Positions 10,946 through 19,469 of a DNA stretch of 64,000 nt are shown here, in pieces; the first letter of the stretch is position 1, and every line of letters starts with the position of its first letter. The notes beneath the pieces were generated by a model that saw nothing but the letters and a program-made list of their open reading frames with translations, was not told the origin of the DNA and did no database searches. Source of the stretch: Prorocentrum cordatum (Eukaryota; Sar; Dinophyceae; Prorocentrales; Prorocentraceae); the NCBI GenBank assembly GCA_963575745.1, contig CAUYUJ010019075.1, forward strand, positions 16,001 to 80,000. Direction: 5' to 3'. The position numbers and the translations under genes are program-made.

Positions 10946-11050
10946 GTCTCCTCCTCCTCCTCCTCCTCCTCCTCCTCCTCCTCCTCCTCCTCCTCCTCCT
11001 CCTCCTCCTCCTCCTCTTCCTTCCTTCTCCTCCTCCTCCTCCTCCTCCTC
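10946..11050. repeat. (CCT)n tract
   Basis: A nearly pure CCT run. It could act as the polypyrimidine tract upstream of the candidate exon at 11080. Confidence 0.9.
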
Positions 11051-11079
11051 GTCTCATCGTATTGCCCCCCCGCACCAGG

Positions 11080-11192
11080 AGCGAGCCCGCCGCCCGCTTC
11101 CAGGCGGGGGCCCTGGAGGAGCCGCCGGGCCCGCCGCTGCGGAGCGCCAGCATGTTCCTGCTGCAGCCCGGGAGCCGCATGAGGCAGCCAGG
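11080..11192 (+). CDS. Candidate exon, unknown protein
   Basis: After the CCT tract and CCCCCCGCACCAG (possible acceptor), the frame reads SEPAARFQAGALEEPPGP then LRSASMFLLQPGSRMRQPGG, with G/C third positions throughout. No family is recognised. The exon likely ends near 11192 (CAGCCAG then GGGGC). It sits just upstream of the 35-bp duplication bordering element D1, so D1 would lie in the following intron. Confidence 0.4.
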
Positions 11193-11202
11193 GGGCGCCC
11201 GA

Positions 11203-11465
11203 TGTTCGGCTGCGCGAAGCAGTGACCTCTCGCCAGATCGGGGGCGGCAAAGAGGGTGTGATGACTAGGGGGGGGTGGATGTCATGGCGGGGGCCATGAT
11301 ATTTCCCCAGATTTTATGGCGCCTCTTCTTATTTCATTGCGTCCCTGGCCCCCCCGCTGGGCCGCGCACATGCCGCCGGTCATGATTTGCACCCCCCCCT
11401 CTTGGACACCCCCCGCTTGGCCGCTCCCGATGTTCGGCTACGCGAAGCAGTGACCTCTCGCCAGA
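11203..11465. repeat. 35-bp direct duplication flanking element D1
   Basis: TGTTCGGCTGCGCGAAGCAG through CTCGCCAGA at 11203-11237 reappears at 11431-11465 with one substitution, immediately abutting both ends of D1. It is either an unusually long target duplication or insertion between two pre-existing tandem units. Confidence 0.85.
11238..11430 (+). mobile_element. Family D inverted-repeat element (D1)
   Basis: 193 bp, starting TCGGGGGCGGCAAAGAGGGT and ending CTTGGCCGCTCCCGA. The termini are inverted repeats (TCGGGAGCGGCMAAG). The interior holds a hairpin, ATCATGG/CCATGAT. D2 and D3 are close copies. Confidence 0.85.
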
Positions 11466-11765
11466 GCGACCTTAGCTGCGGGCCCACAGGGGTCCCACCA
11501 GCAAGGTCCGGCGCACTTGGGTTGCCTGGACCTGGCTTCCGCGGCCTGCCGAAGCCGCGCGTCAGAGGGGTCACTCTTGCCCAGGGTCGCCCTTTTCGTG
11601 CATCGGAGATGTATACACCACGTCGTTTGGTCGGCCAGGGAGCCAAGGAGTTCGGTGTACAGACGCTCCAGCTTCGGGCGTCTGCACACCGGGCTCAGTG
11701 GCCGACTAAACGACGCAGTGTGTACATCGAGCCCCTCCCAGGCAGGTGCGCGTGCATCTACACTG
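11466..11765. other. Spacer, no gene recognised
   Basis: GC-rich sequence between the D1 flank and the next candidate exon. GTGACCTCT followed by GCGGGCCCAC also occurs at 51630, suggesting a further dispersed repeat. Confidence 0.35.
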
Positions 11766-11768
11766 CAG

Positions 11769-11905
11769 CGGCTTGGCCCTGGAGCCAGTCAGCGCCAGCA
11801 GCGACGAGCCCAGCGCGCCCAGGGAGTCCAGGGCCCTGTCGCCGCTGTGCGAGAGCTGCATGTTTTTGGCAGCCGAATTCGGATTCAAAAGTCCGCGTGG
11901 TTTGG
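11769..11905 (+). CDS. Candidate exon, unknown protein
   Basis: TCTACACTGCAG is a good-looking acceptor. The frame then gives SGLALEPVSASSDEPSAPRE, RALSPLCESCMF and LAAEFGFKSPRG, with strongly coding third positions. The phrase RALSPLCESC is echoed by FRALSPFCVT in the 16.1-kb exon, which may hint at paralogous or alternative exons. No domain is recognised. The 3' border is uncertain. Confidence 0.4.
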
Positions 11906-12513
11906 GATGGCGAGGTCGAGTTCGGACAGCAATGGGCGACTGCGTGTTTTGCGAAGTCGAGTCCGGTGCTTAAGAACACGTAGTCCTTTCAGGTCCGAAG
12001 GTTTACGTTCCCCACTCAACAGATTTAAGGCTTTTAGTTCTACGACCTGCCTCGCCCTCCCTGCGACCGCCAGGCCCCCGATAGTCCCGGCGACCTGCGA
12101 GTATCCCACCTCGCTCACCTTGCATGCCGAAGCCGCCAGATAAAGGTCGAGGTATAAGACCGAGGTGTGAGATCGAGGTCGGTTCGGGGAGGGTACCCCA
12201 ATGGTTTTCGCGTTTGTTGGATGCTCTGATGCATCCTGGGGAGGGTACCCTTGGATGGTCTGTGCGTCTTCGCCAGCGGAGGGTCTCGCGCTCGTGAGGG
12301 ATGCTCTTCTGCCATGGGTCCGACTGTGGTCCGGGTGATGCCTACCGAGGCTGCCCGGCCCCAACCGCCCAGGCGATCCAACGGGTCTCCCGCTCCCTCT
12401 GCCCTGCACTCTGAGACCGCCAGGCCCCCGGCGGTCCGGGGCAATCCCTGGAAATCCCGCCTCGCCCGCCCTTTTCATGCCTTGGCCGCCAGGCCCCAAC
12501 TGGTCCAGGTGAT

Positions 12514-12707
12514 CCCTAGAGCACAGAGGTCCGATGTCGTGATTTTTTCCCTGCGGGGCCCCCGGAAGCCTCGACCCATTCCCCAGGACCGGTTTTGCAC
12601 CCCGAGTCGTTTTTTTGCGGTCCCGAGGGCCAGTACGGGCCCCTAGAAGCCGAAAGTAGCGAAGACCCTCCCGTCGTGTTTTTTTCATGACCCGAGGGGG
12701 TCTGGGT
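12514..12707 (+). mobile_element. Family B element (B5)
   Basis: It runs GATGTCGTGATTTTTTCC, CCTCGACCCATTCCCCAGGA, GAGTCGTTTTTTTGCGGTCC and ends CCGAGGGGGTCTGGG. The left terminus is diverged. Confidence 0.75.
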
Positions 12708-12794
12708 AGGAATCCCGCCTCGCCCGCTCGGCGCACCGCGGCCGCCAGGCCCGACCCGTCCGGGTGGTCCCCGTGGGCCCCCCGCCTCGCTGAG

Positions 12795-12930
12795 GTCGGG
12801 CGTGAGTCCCGCTGCAGGAGGGATATCCAAGATTAGTTGACAAAAATAGTCAGGGGACGATTTTTCCTATATTTTCCCATATCTCTGCGCATTGTTGGAC
12901 ATGATAAGTTTTCCTCCAAAATACCGCCTC
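12795..12930 (+). mobile_element. Family A element lacking its right end (A4)
   Basis: The left end GTCGGGCGTGAGTCCC leads into GGATATCC, AAAATAGTCAGGGGACGA and a terminal CTCCAAAATACCGCCT, after which array sequence resumes. Confidence 0.65.
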
Positions 12931-12971
12931 GCCCGCCCGGCACACCGCGGCCGCCAGGCCCTACCATTGAG

Positions 12972-13087
12972 TCGGGCGTGTCCCTCTACAGGAAGACGAT
13001 TATACTACTATGTTTGATCATTGTTGCGGGATCTTTTAAAATGGTAGACTTTTCCTCCAAAATCCGCCTGTAGGGGGACGTGCCCGA
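12972..13087 (+). mobile_element. Family A element (A5)
   Basis: TCGGGCGTGTCCCTCTACAG and CTGTAGGGGGACGTGCCCGA form the 116-bp element's TIR. It is the shortest intact copy in the window. Confidence 0.85.
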
Positions 13088-13184
13088 CCTAACGTCTCGC
13101 CTGCCCCGCAGGCCGACATAGCCGGGTGGTCCCAGGGTGTCCCGCCTCTCCCGCCCTTGCACACCACGGCCGCCACGCGCCAGA

Positions 13185-13850
13185 TGGAGGGAGGAGGGAG
13201 GGAGGGAGGGGAGGAGGGAGGAGGAGGACGGAGGGATGTGGAGGGAGGAGGAGGAGGAGGAGAAGGAGGAGGGAGGAGGGTGGAGGAGGAGAGCAAGAGG
13301 GGAGGGAGGGAGGGAGGGAGGGAGGGAGGGAGGGAGGAGGAGGAGGGGAGGTGAGGGAGGGAGAGGAGAGGGAGGGAGGGAAGGGAGGGAGGAGGGGAGG
13401 GCGAGGAGGAGCAGGAGAGGAGGAGGAGGGAGGAGGAGGAGGAGGAGAGAGAGAGACAGGAGGAGCGAGGAGGAGGAGGGAGGAGCGAGGAGGAGAAGGA
13501 GGAGGAGCGCGAGCAAGCTTTATAGAACAGGAGTGACTCACAGGCGGGCTCCACCGGGGAGGCGCGGCGCGCCGTCCTGGCAATCAGGACGGCGCGCCGG
13601 CCGCAGACCGCCTGTGGCAGGCAGAAAGAGCATGCGCTAAGGGGTCGCCCCAGGTCGCGAGCTTCTCCTCTCTCCTCCTCCTCCCTCCTCCCTCCTCCTT
13701 CCCCCCCTCCTCTCCTCCTCCTCCCTCCTCCTCCTCCTCTCCCTCTTCCTCCCCCTCCTCCTCTCCTCCTCCCCCTCCTCCTCCTCCTCCTCCCTCCTCC
13801 TCCTCCTCCTCCTCCTCCTCCTCTTCCTCCACCTCCCCCTGTTCCGCCTC
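13185..13850. repeat. (GGA)n - hairpin - (TCC)n fold-back block
   Basis: Purine GGA/GGGA tracts at about 13185-13510 are followed by 160 bp of mixed sequence and then pyrimidine TCC tracts at about 13665-13845. Near the centre, CGGCGCGCCGTCCTG (13565-13579) and CAGGACGGCGCGCCG (13585-13599) pair perfectly around a 5-nt loop. ACAGGCGGGCT near 13540 and AGACCGCCTGT near 13605 extend the stem. Confidence 0.85.
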
Positions 13851-13929
13851 CTGAGTGCGAGACAGGAGGAGGATCAGGCTGTCGCACGAGTATCAGAATT
13901 CAGGACATACACCCATTCAAGAACGCACG

Positions 13930-13937
13930 CCGATGGC

Positions 13938-13976
<39 letters not shown>

Positions 13977-14515
13977 AGGAATCAGCATCGAGAGTCGGTA
14001 TCAAGAACATCCACACATGGTGTAAGGACGAACCAGACTGGCACATATCAGCCTATACACGAATGACATACGCATACAAGCCATGCCCCAAGACAACACA
14101 ACCATAGCACACACACACACGGACACACACGCACACGCACACGCACACGCACACGCACACGCACACGCACACGCACACACACACACACACACACACACGC
14201 GGACACCGCGCGCGCACGCACACGCACACGCACACGCACACACGCACACACGCACACACGCACACACGCACACACGCACACACGCACACACGCACACACG
14301 CACACACGCACACACGCACACACGCACACACGCACACACGCACACACGCACACACGCACACACGCACACACGCACACACGCACACACGCACACACGCACA
14401 CACGCACGCACGCACGCACGCACGCACACACATACACACATACACACATACACACATACACACATACACACATACACGCACCAATAGCACACACACACAC
14501 ACACCATTGCCAGAA
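13930..14515. repeat. (CA)n and (CACG)n arrays
   Basis: (CA)n lies at about 13940-13974. From 14105 there is CA mixed with a regular ACGCACAC octamer (14225-14405), CGCA tetramers and then ACACAT hexamers. Thr/His frames are artefacts. Confidence 0.95.
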
Positions 14516-14599
14516 TAGCAGACATCAGTACCAGTCGCCTACAGCACACCCCAGACATTTACGTCAACAACAGACTCCCAGAACAGACATCAATAATCG

Positions 14600-15470
14600 A
14601 GTGGCCTTCGGACTATCCTGCCACCTCGCCTGGCATGCAGCTCAGTGGCTTCTTGGGGGTGTCTTGGGAGGCCTCTCGGGCCTCCCGTAGGCGGTTGTGT
14701 GATGTCTTGGGGCCTCGTGGATGCCTTCCCTGGAGACTCTTTGGGGCATTTGGGGGGCCTCCTGGGGCTTCTGGGGGGCTTCTTTGGGGGGGCCTGCTGG
14801 CGGTCTCGGAGGTCGTCATGGGGCGGCAGGCGCGAAACGGAAGTTCGAGCTCCCTTCTTGGAGCCTTTGCGGGGCTCCCTTGGGGCCGTCCGGGGAGGGA
14901 TGAGGAGGAGGAGGAGGAGGAGGAAGAGGAGGAGGAGGAGGAGGAGGAGGAGGAGGATGAAGAGGAGGAGGAGGAGGAAAAGGAGAAGGAGGAGAAGGAG
15001 GAGGAGGAGGAAGCCGTCTTGGAGGCTTCTGAAGCTGCCTTAGGGGTCCTCTTGCGGCATCCGGGGGCACCCTCGAGGCCCCTTGGGCCTTCCTGGGGGC
15101 GATCCTGGGGCCTCTCGGACCGTCTTGGAGCGTCGGAAGCTCGGAAAGGCGAGAACGCTCAAATCGATCAAGAACATTTCGGGACAATCGATGTGCTGTA
15201 CCTCTTGGGGCCCTCTTGGGAAGCCTCTTGGCGCCCTTTCGGGGCGTCTTGGGGGCCTCGTTCTTGGGCCGTTTCGGGGCCCTGTTGAACCGCCTCGAGG
15301 GCGGCATCATATGGGAGCCCCGTTGGCCTGTTTGGGGGCCCTCTTGCCTCCAGAAAGGTCTAGCGGCAATGCGCGGGGGCACGGGGCACGCCACAAGAAG
15401 TTCGTGAATCTCGGATCCGGCCCCCTGCATCCTCAGGACTGAGGACGGAAAGCTCAAGGAGCACGAGGAC
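14600..15470. repeat. Degenerate G-rich repeat domain with (GGA)n core
   Basis: Words such as TTGGGGCCTC, GGGGGCCTC and TCTTGGGG recur without fixed period. A GGA tract occupies about 14895-15012. A similar G-rich domain lies at 45700-46500. Confidence 0.6.
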
Positions 15471-15483
15471 ACTCCAATGCGTG

Positions 15484-15565
15484 ACTCGTGGCGCGGAGGG
15501 GTCTCAGGGTTGGGTTTCTTCTGGAAGGTTTTTTTGTGGACTGGCCCCCACTGTATGCATCGAAG
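15484..15565 (+). repeat. Dispersed repeat I, copy 1
   Basis: GGGTCTCAGGGTTGGGTTTC followed by TGTGGACTGGCCCCCACTG closely matches 39095-39166. Confidence 0.6.
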
Positions 15566-15589
15566 CATACGTCAAGCTCAGACACTAGG

Positions 15590-15920
15590 GAAGCATGTCA
15601 GGCAATCAATGCCAGGCATCAAGATCATACACCAGCAGCATACACCAATCACCGGCACCAGCCACGTACACCAAGCACTTGCGCCAAGCAAAGGCATTCA
15701 GAGCAGCCACCGCCAACATACACATAATTCATAATCACATACGCCAGCCACTTGCACCAGACATAGACATGCAGAGCAGCCACCAACAACTTACACATAA
15801 TTCATACATATCAATAACGCACGCCACACACAACATACACAACACACACACACACACCACAACACACAACACACACACCACACACAAACAAACGACCACA
15901 TACGTCAATATCAGACACTA
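15590..15920 (+). repeat. CA-rich tandem repeat (~70 bp)
   Basis: AGAGCAGCCACC followed by ACATAATTCATA occurs twice about 70 bp apart, in a stretch rich in CACCA and CATACA. It decays into CACACA toward 15900. Confidence 0.55.
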
Positions 15921-16100
15921 GCACTTGTGCTAAACAAACGACGCCAAGATCATACATCAGGAACACATGCAAATCGTATACACCAAGAGCCGTCATTCAG
16001 GACAGACGCTGCTAACATGCATCTTAATATGATGAGTAAACTTGTGGGGATCGCTCGGAGCAAAATTATGTACGCTGTGCTTTCCTTTTGCTCTTCCGAG

Positions 16101-16682
16101 GAGTTCAGAGCCCTGTCGCCATTCTGCGTGACAGAGCAGCTCGAGGATCCGGAGATAAGCGATCAGTTGGGGAGGCCAGCGGGGGCCTTCAAGCTCACGG
16201 AGCTGCGCCAGGGCGGGGACGTCGTCCGCTTCTTCGGCCTGTGGGACGCGGACGACGCGCAAGATGAGCTCGACCGGTGGATCTGCGAGATTCAGCGTGT
16301 CACGGCCGAAATCACCTCCTCGATGTTCTCGGCGGTGGGGATCTCGCCGTGGCCGCTGCCTGACGTCGCTGCGACCTTCGCGCGCATCTTGGCAGGCCAC
16401 CTGCTCGTCAGCGACGAAGGCGACACGATCGTGAGGTACTTCTGCGAGCTCAGGGCGCACTCCGAGGGCAAGGCTGCCCTGGTCATGTACTCCAACTGCT
16501 GGTGCGCGCAGGAGATCCGGGGCCTGCCGCTCGTGGCCGACACGTTCATCAGCCAGAGCAGGTGCGAGGGCTCGACCGTTTTCAGCGTGGGCAGCAAGCG
16601 GTTCAGCGCACAGAGTGGTCCCGAGAAGGACCTCTGGCTGCGCGCCATCATCAACACCAAGGCCCGTCATCGCGCACCAGGG
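16101..16682 (+). CDS. Candidate exon, PH-domain-like protein
   Basis: The open frame runs 15927-16712. Convincing coding sequence begins after TTTCCTTTTGCTCTTCCGAG, a good acceptor, at about 16101. The protein reads EFRALSPFCVTEQLEDPE, then a helical middle (DDAQDELDRWICEIQRVTAE), then alternating beta-like segments (VRYFCELRAHSEGKAALVMY). It ends in STVFSVGSKRFSAQSG and EKDLWLRAII. That ending is typical of a pleckstrin-homology fold: last strands, then a Trp-containing C-terminal helix. The phospholipid or protein partner is unknown. A donor may be the GT at 16683. The PH call is by motif shape only. An unrelated dinoflagellate-specific family remains possible, but coding status is strong. 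Confidence 0.6.
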
Positions 16683-17125
16683 GTAAAGAAGGATCGGGGC
16701 GGCGGCCCTTAGATGAAGCAGCCCTGCCTCGGAGAAGCCATCCCAGCCCTCGGAAAGGGCCTCTGGCAGACGCCTTTGACAGGGGGGCCCATCCCTTCCA
16801 AGATGCGCCCTGCCCTCGAACGGTCACCCCCCTCGCCGCACACTCTCGTGGGCACCGCCGCAAGAGCGACGAAACCAAAGGGGGCCCGCGCGTGCAAGGC
16901 TACCCCCCTGGAAGTCGCGCGCGGGCGCCGCCTTCCCCCTCGCGTTGTGCCGCGTGGGCGGCCCGCGGGCCACACAGGTCGCAGTGCCCTCTCGAGTTGT
17001 GAGCCCCGCTTGCGGCCCCCAGATGCGAACGGAGGTCCACGGAGGGCTCCCAGAGGCCCCCCGGAAGCACCCGCAGAGCGGGGCCCCCCGAGGCCCCAGA
17101 GATGCCAGGGGCAACAGGGCCCGAG

Positions 17126-17640
17126 AGCACCCGCAGCTGGAGGTGAAGCTGGCCCACGACGCGCCCGACCCGACCCAGCTGGAGCTAAGGCACTACCGGG
17201 AGGCCGTGCAGGAGCGCGCGCGCGCCCTCGGCTGCCTGCGGGCCCGCGCCCCCGACGGCCCCGCGCCGCCGCCGCGGCAGCCGCTGCTGCCGCGGTGCGG
17301 CGCGGCGGTGTCCTCGCCGCGGCAGGGCGCGGTCGGCCTGTCGGTGGAGGCCGCGGCCGCCGAGGCCGCCGGGGGCGCAGGTGCACTGGCGGCGACGGCG
17401 GAGGCGCCGGAGGCGGCGCTGGCGGCTTCTCTGGGTGGAGGCGGCGGCGGCGCCAGCGCCAGCGGCGGCGGCGGCGCCAGAGGCGCCAGCGGCGGCGGCG
17501 GCGCCAGAGGCGCCAGCGGCGGCGGCGGTGCCAGAGGCGCCAGCGGCGGCGGAGGCGCCAGAGGCACCAGCGGCGGCGCGGCGGCGGAGGCGCTGGAGGC
17601 GCCAATGGTGGCTCAGGAGGCGTTAATTAAGGGCGCGAGC
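17126..17640 (+). CDS. Candidate exon with Gly/Ala/Arg-rich repeat tail
   Basis: After GGGGCAACAG the frame reads AREHPQLEVKLAHDAPDPTQ and ELRHYREAVQERARALGCL, a plausible amphipathic helical segment, then an Ala/Pro-rich linker. From about 17435 a 27-bp unit (GGCGGCGGCGGCGCCAGAGG plus CGCCAGC) repeats about four times and encodes GGGGARGAS. The frame stays open to 17706. It lies 450 bp after the PH-like exon on the same strand and could be the next exon. The repeat tail may be intrinsically disordered. No family is recognised. Confidence 0.45.
17465..17585 (+). repeat. 27-bp minisatellite, in frame
   Basis: About four units of a 27-bp GC-only repeat keep the reading frame of the surrounding candidate exon. 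Confidence 0.8.
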
Positions 17641-18042
17641 CCGGGCCCCCCGAAAGAGTCGCAGGCGGCGTCGTCGTCGCCGTGGCGGGTTTCCTCCAGA
17701 GGGTGAGCTCGTCGCGCGGCGTGCAAACAAAGCCGTGTGGTCCAGAGTCGCGTCTTGCTGTCTCTTTCGCCCTTCACCTCCGCTGCCTCCTCCACATTAT
17801 TTACTCATCTCCATTTCCAGTCCATCGCATTATTCTTATGTTCCTCAGCCTTGGCAGAGGGGCGCTGCAGCTTCTCCTCCACCCACCGCTTCAATCCCTC
17901 TTCCTTCTGAACAAGCCCTCCCTGTCTCAACACCAGACGCTCCGTTAGGGCGTGCCAGACGTCTCGTAGACTGGGAGCGCCAGCGCTTGCACGGATGGGT
18001 TCGCAGGTCGTTTGCAAAGTTCGGTTATCGCTTCGGCGTCCC

Positions 18043-18043
18043 C

Positions 18044-18118
<75 letters not shown>
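18043..18118. repeat. (CA)n microsatellite
   Basis: About 37 uninterrupted CA units. Confidence 0.98.
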
Positions 18119-18120
<2 letters not shown>

Positions 18121-18547
18121 TTGAACAACTCTCAGAAGGCAGACGGATGGAGGGGGTGTTTGCGACATGGAGTTCTCCTTGTGGCTCCGCGCACCTTCGC
18201 TTCAAACGATTGGAACATTTACATGGATGGAGGGCGGGCGGTTTCAAAAATAGGGCTCTCGCCTTAGTCTAGATAACTTAGCGCCGAGCGCATTCTTTTA
18301 AACAGCTTGCAACAGCTATAGGTCTGAAGATCACTTCGTTTTCAGGATGGGGCTCCCGCTTGAGACTTCTTCGAGTTATTTGACTCGCAGTTCAAGGTGG
18401 TTAACTTCTCACACTGGTAAAGGTGATGTTGCTGTTTGTGGGGCGCTCGGCTTCCTAAACTTCGAACCTGTGCCACGTTCACACGCGTGGATGGCAGACC
18501 CTTTTCAAAACGGATCTGTCATTTGAGGATCCTTTGATCTAAAAGCC
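18119..18547. other. Lower-GC spacer, no gene seen
   Basis: Lower-GC sequence. GATGGAGGG and TTTCAAAA words recur, but no array or gene is clear. Confidence 0.4.
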
Positions 18548-18733
18548 CTACTCCGAGTTTCTTAATAAGCGTCGGGGGGGCGTCACCCCCACCGACAGCC
18601 CCACATCGACCCCCGTCGCGGGCAGCCACAGCGCGCCGAAGGCGCTCCGACTCCCGTCGCGGCGCGACGACGAGGCGAGGCTGACCCCCGTCGGGGGGGT
18701 ACCCCCCCACGCTGATCAAGAAACACGGAGTAC
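18548..18733 (+). mobile_element. Family E inverted-repeat element (E1)
   Basis: The left end ACTCCGAGTTTCTTAATAAG pairs with the right end GATCAAGAAACACGGAGTA. The interior has CCCCCGTCGCGGGCAG and its partner. E2 at 52805-52988 carries the same interior in inverted orientation. The length of 186 bp suggests a MITE. Confidence 0.8.
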
Positions 18734-19334
18734 CTCGTTGACTTCCTTCTGACTGGATGGAAAGAGTCGACCGGGGGATCGACTGCAGAATTGATTCACC
18801 ACACATTGATTTTCACGTGGACTCTTCATCAAAAATACGCCAACCGTCCGCAGATCTGCGAAAGCTCCACGGATTGCCCGTGGACCCGACCAGAGCAATC
18901 CATCCTGTGGCAAACCAGTTCCGCAAACGATCCCCTGCTCGAGAGGTGGAAGGCGGGTCCCTGTGCACACCACGGGGCGCCCCGTCTCGCCCGTGTGGCC
19001 GGCCCTCGCGGGGGGCGTTTTCGGCCTTCCGGGATGCCGCTCTGCCCACCGTGCCGCAGGAACGCGCGAGCGCGCCCGTGGAGGGCACCCCGTGCTCTCA
19101 AAGGGGGGGGGGGGGGGCCAGCTTCAAGCCACCCTCAATCTCCTCGATCCTCGATCCTCCTCGATCCCCTCCCTCACTCCTGGATCCTCCTGGATCCTCC
19201 TCGATCCTCCTCGATCCTCCTCGACCACCTCGAGTCGAGACAAAGGCCTCCCGGGGTGGCCTCCCGCGCGTCCGCCCCCCCCCCCTCCCCCTCCATCCTC
19301 TCTCCTCCCGCGGGGCCTCCCGCGGGGCCTCCAG
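18734..19334. other. No gene recognised; GATCCTCCTC minisatellite inside
   Basis: TCGATCCTCC repeats at 19137-19233 mirror the GATCGAGG repeats elsewhere. The open + frames in this stretch are repeat-driven. Confidence 0.45.
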
Positions 19335-19466
19335 GGGGGAAGGTTCAAAAATAGTAAAAAATAATCGGGGGACGATTTCCCGGACGATGCTGTGACGATT
19401 TTAGAACATTGCTGGACTATGTTTTATGGTTCGTCCCACACTCCGCCTGTAGGGGGACATGCCCGA
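19335..19466 (+). mobile_element. Family A element with degraded left end (A6)
   Basis: GTTCAAAAATAGT, GGGGGACGATTT, TATGTTTTATGGTTCGTCC and the intact right end CTGTAGGGGGACATGCCCGA appear in family order. Confidence 0.75.
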
Positions 19467-19469
19467 CCC

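Larger units (their letters stand above)
12035..13185 (+). repeat. Degenerate tandem array interrupted by elements B5, A4 and A5
   Basis: A unit with CCGCCTCGCCCGCCC and GCGGCCGCCAGGCCC recurs near 12046, 12107, 12415, 12461, 12717, 12925 and 13142. The units are separated by MITE insertions, so the array predates the insertions. Confidence 0.6.

Noticed and set aside
14001-14558. Cys/Val and His/Thr frames of 130-185 codons
   Set aside because: Translations of CA and CACG repeats.
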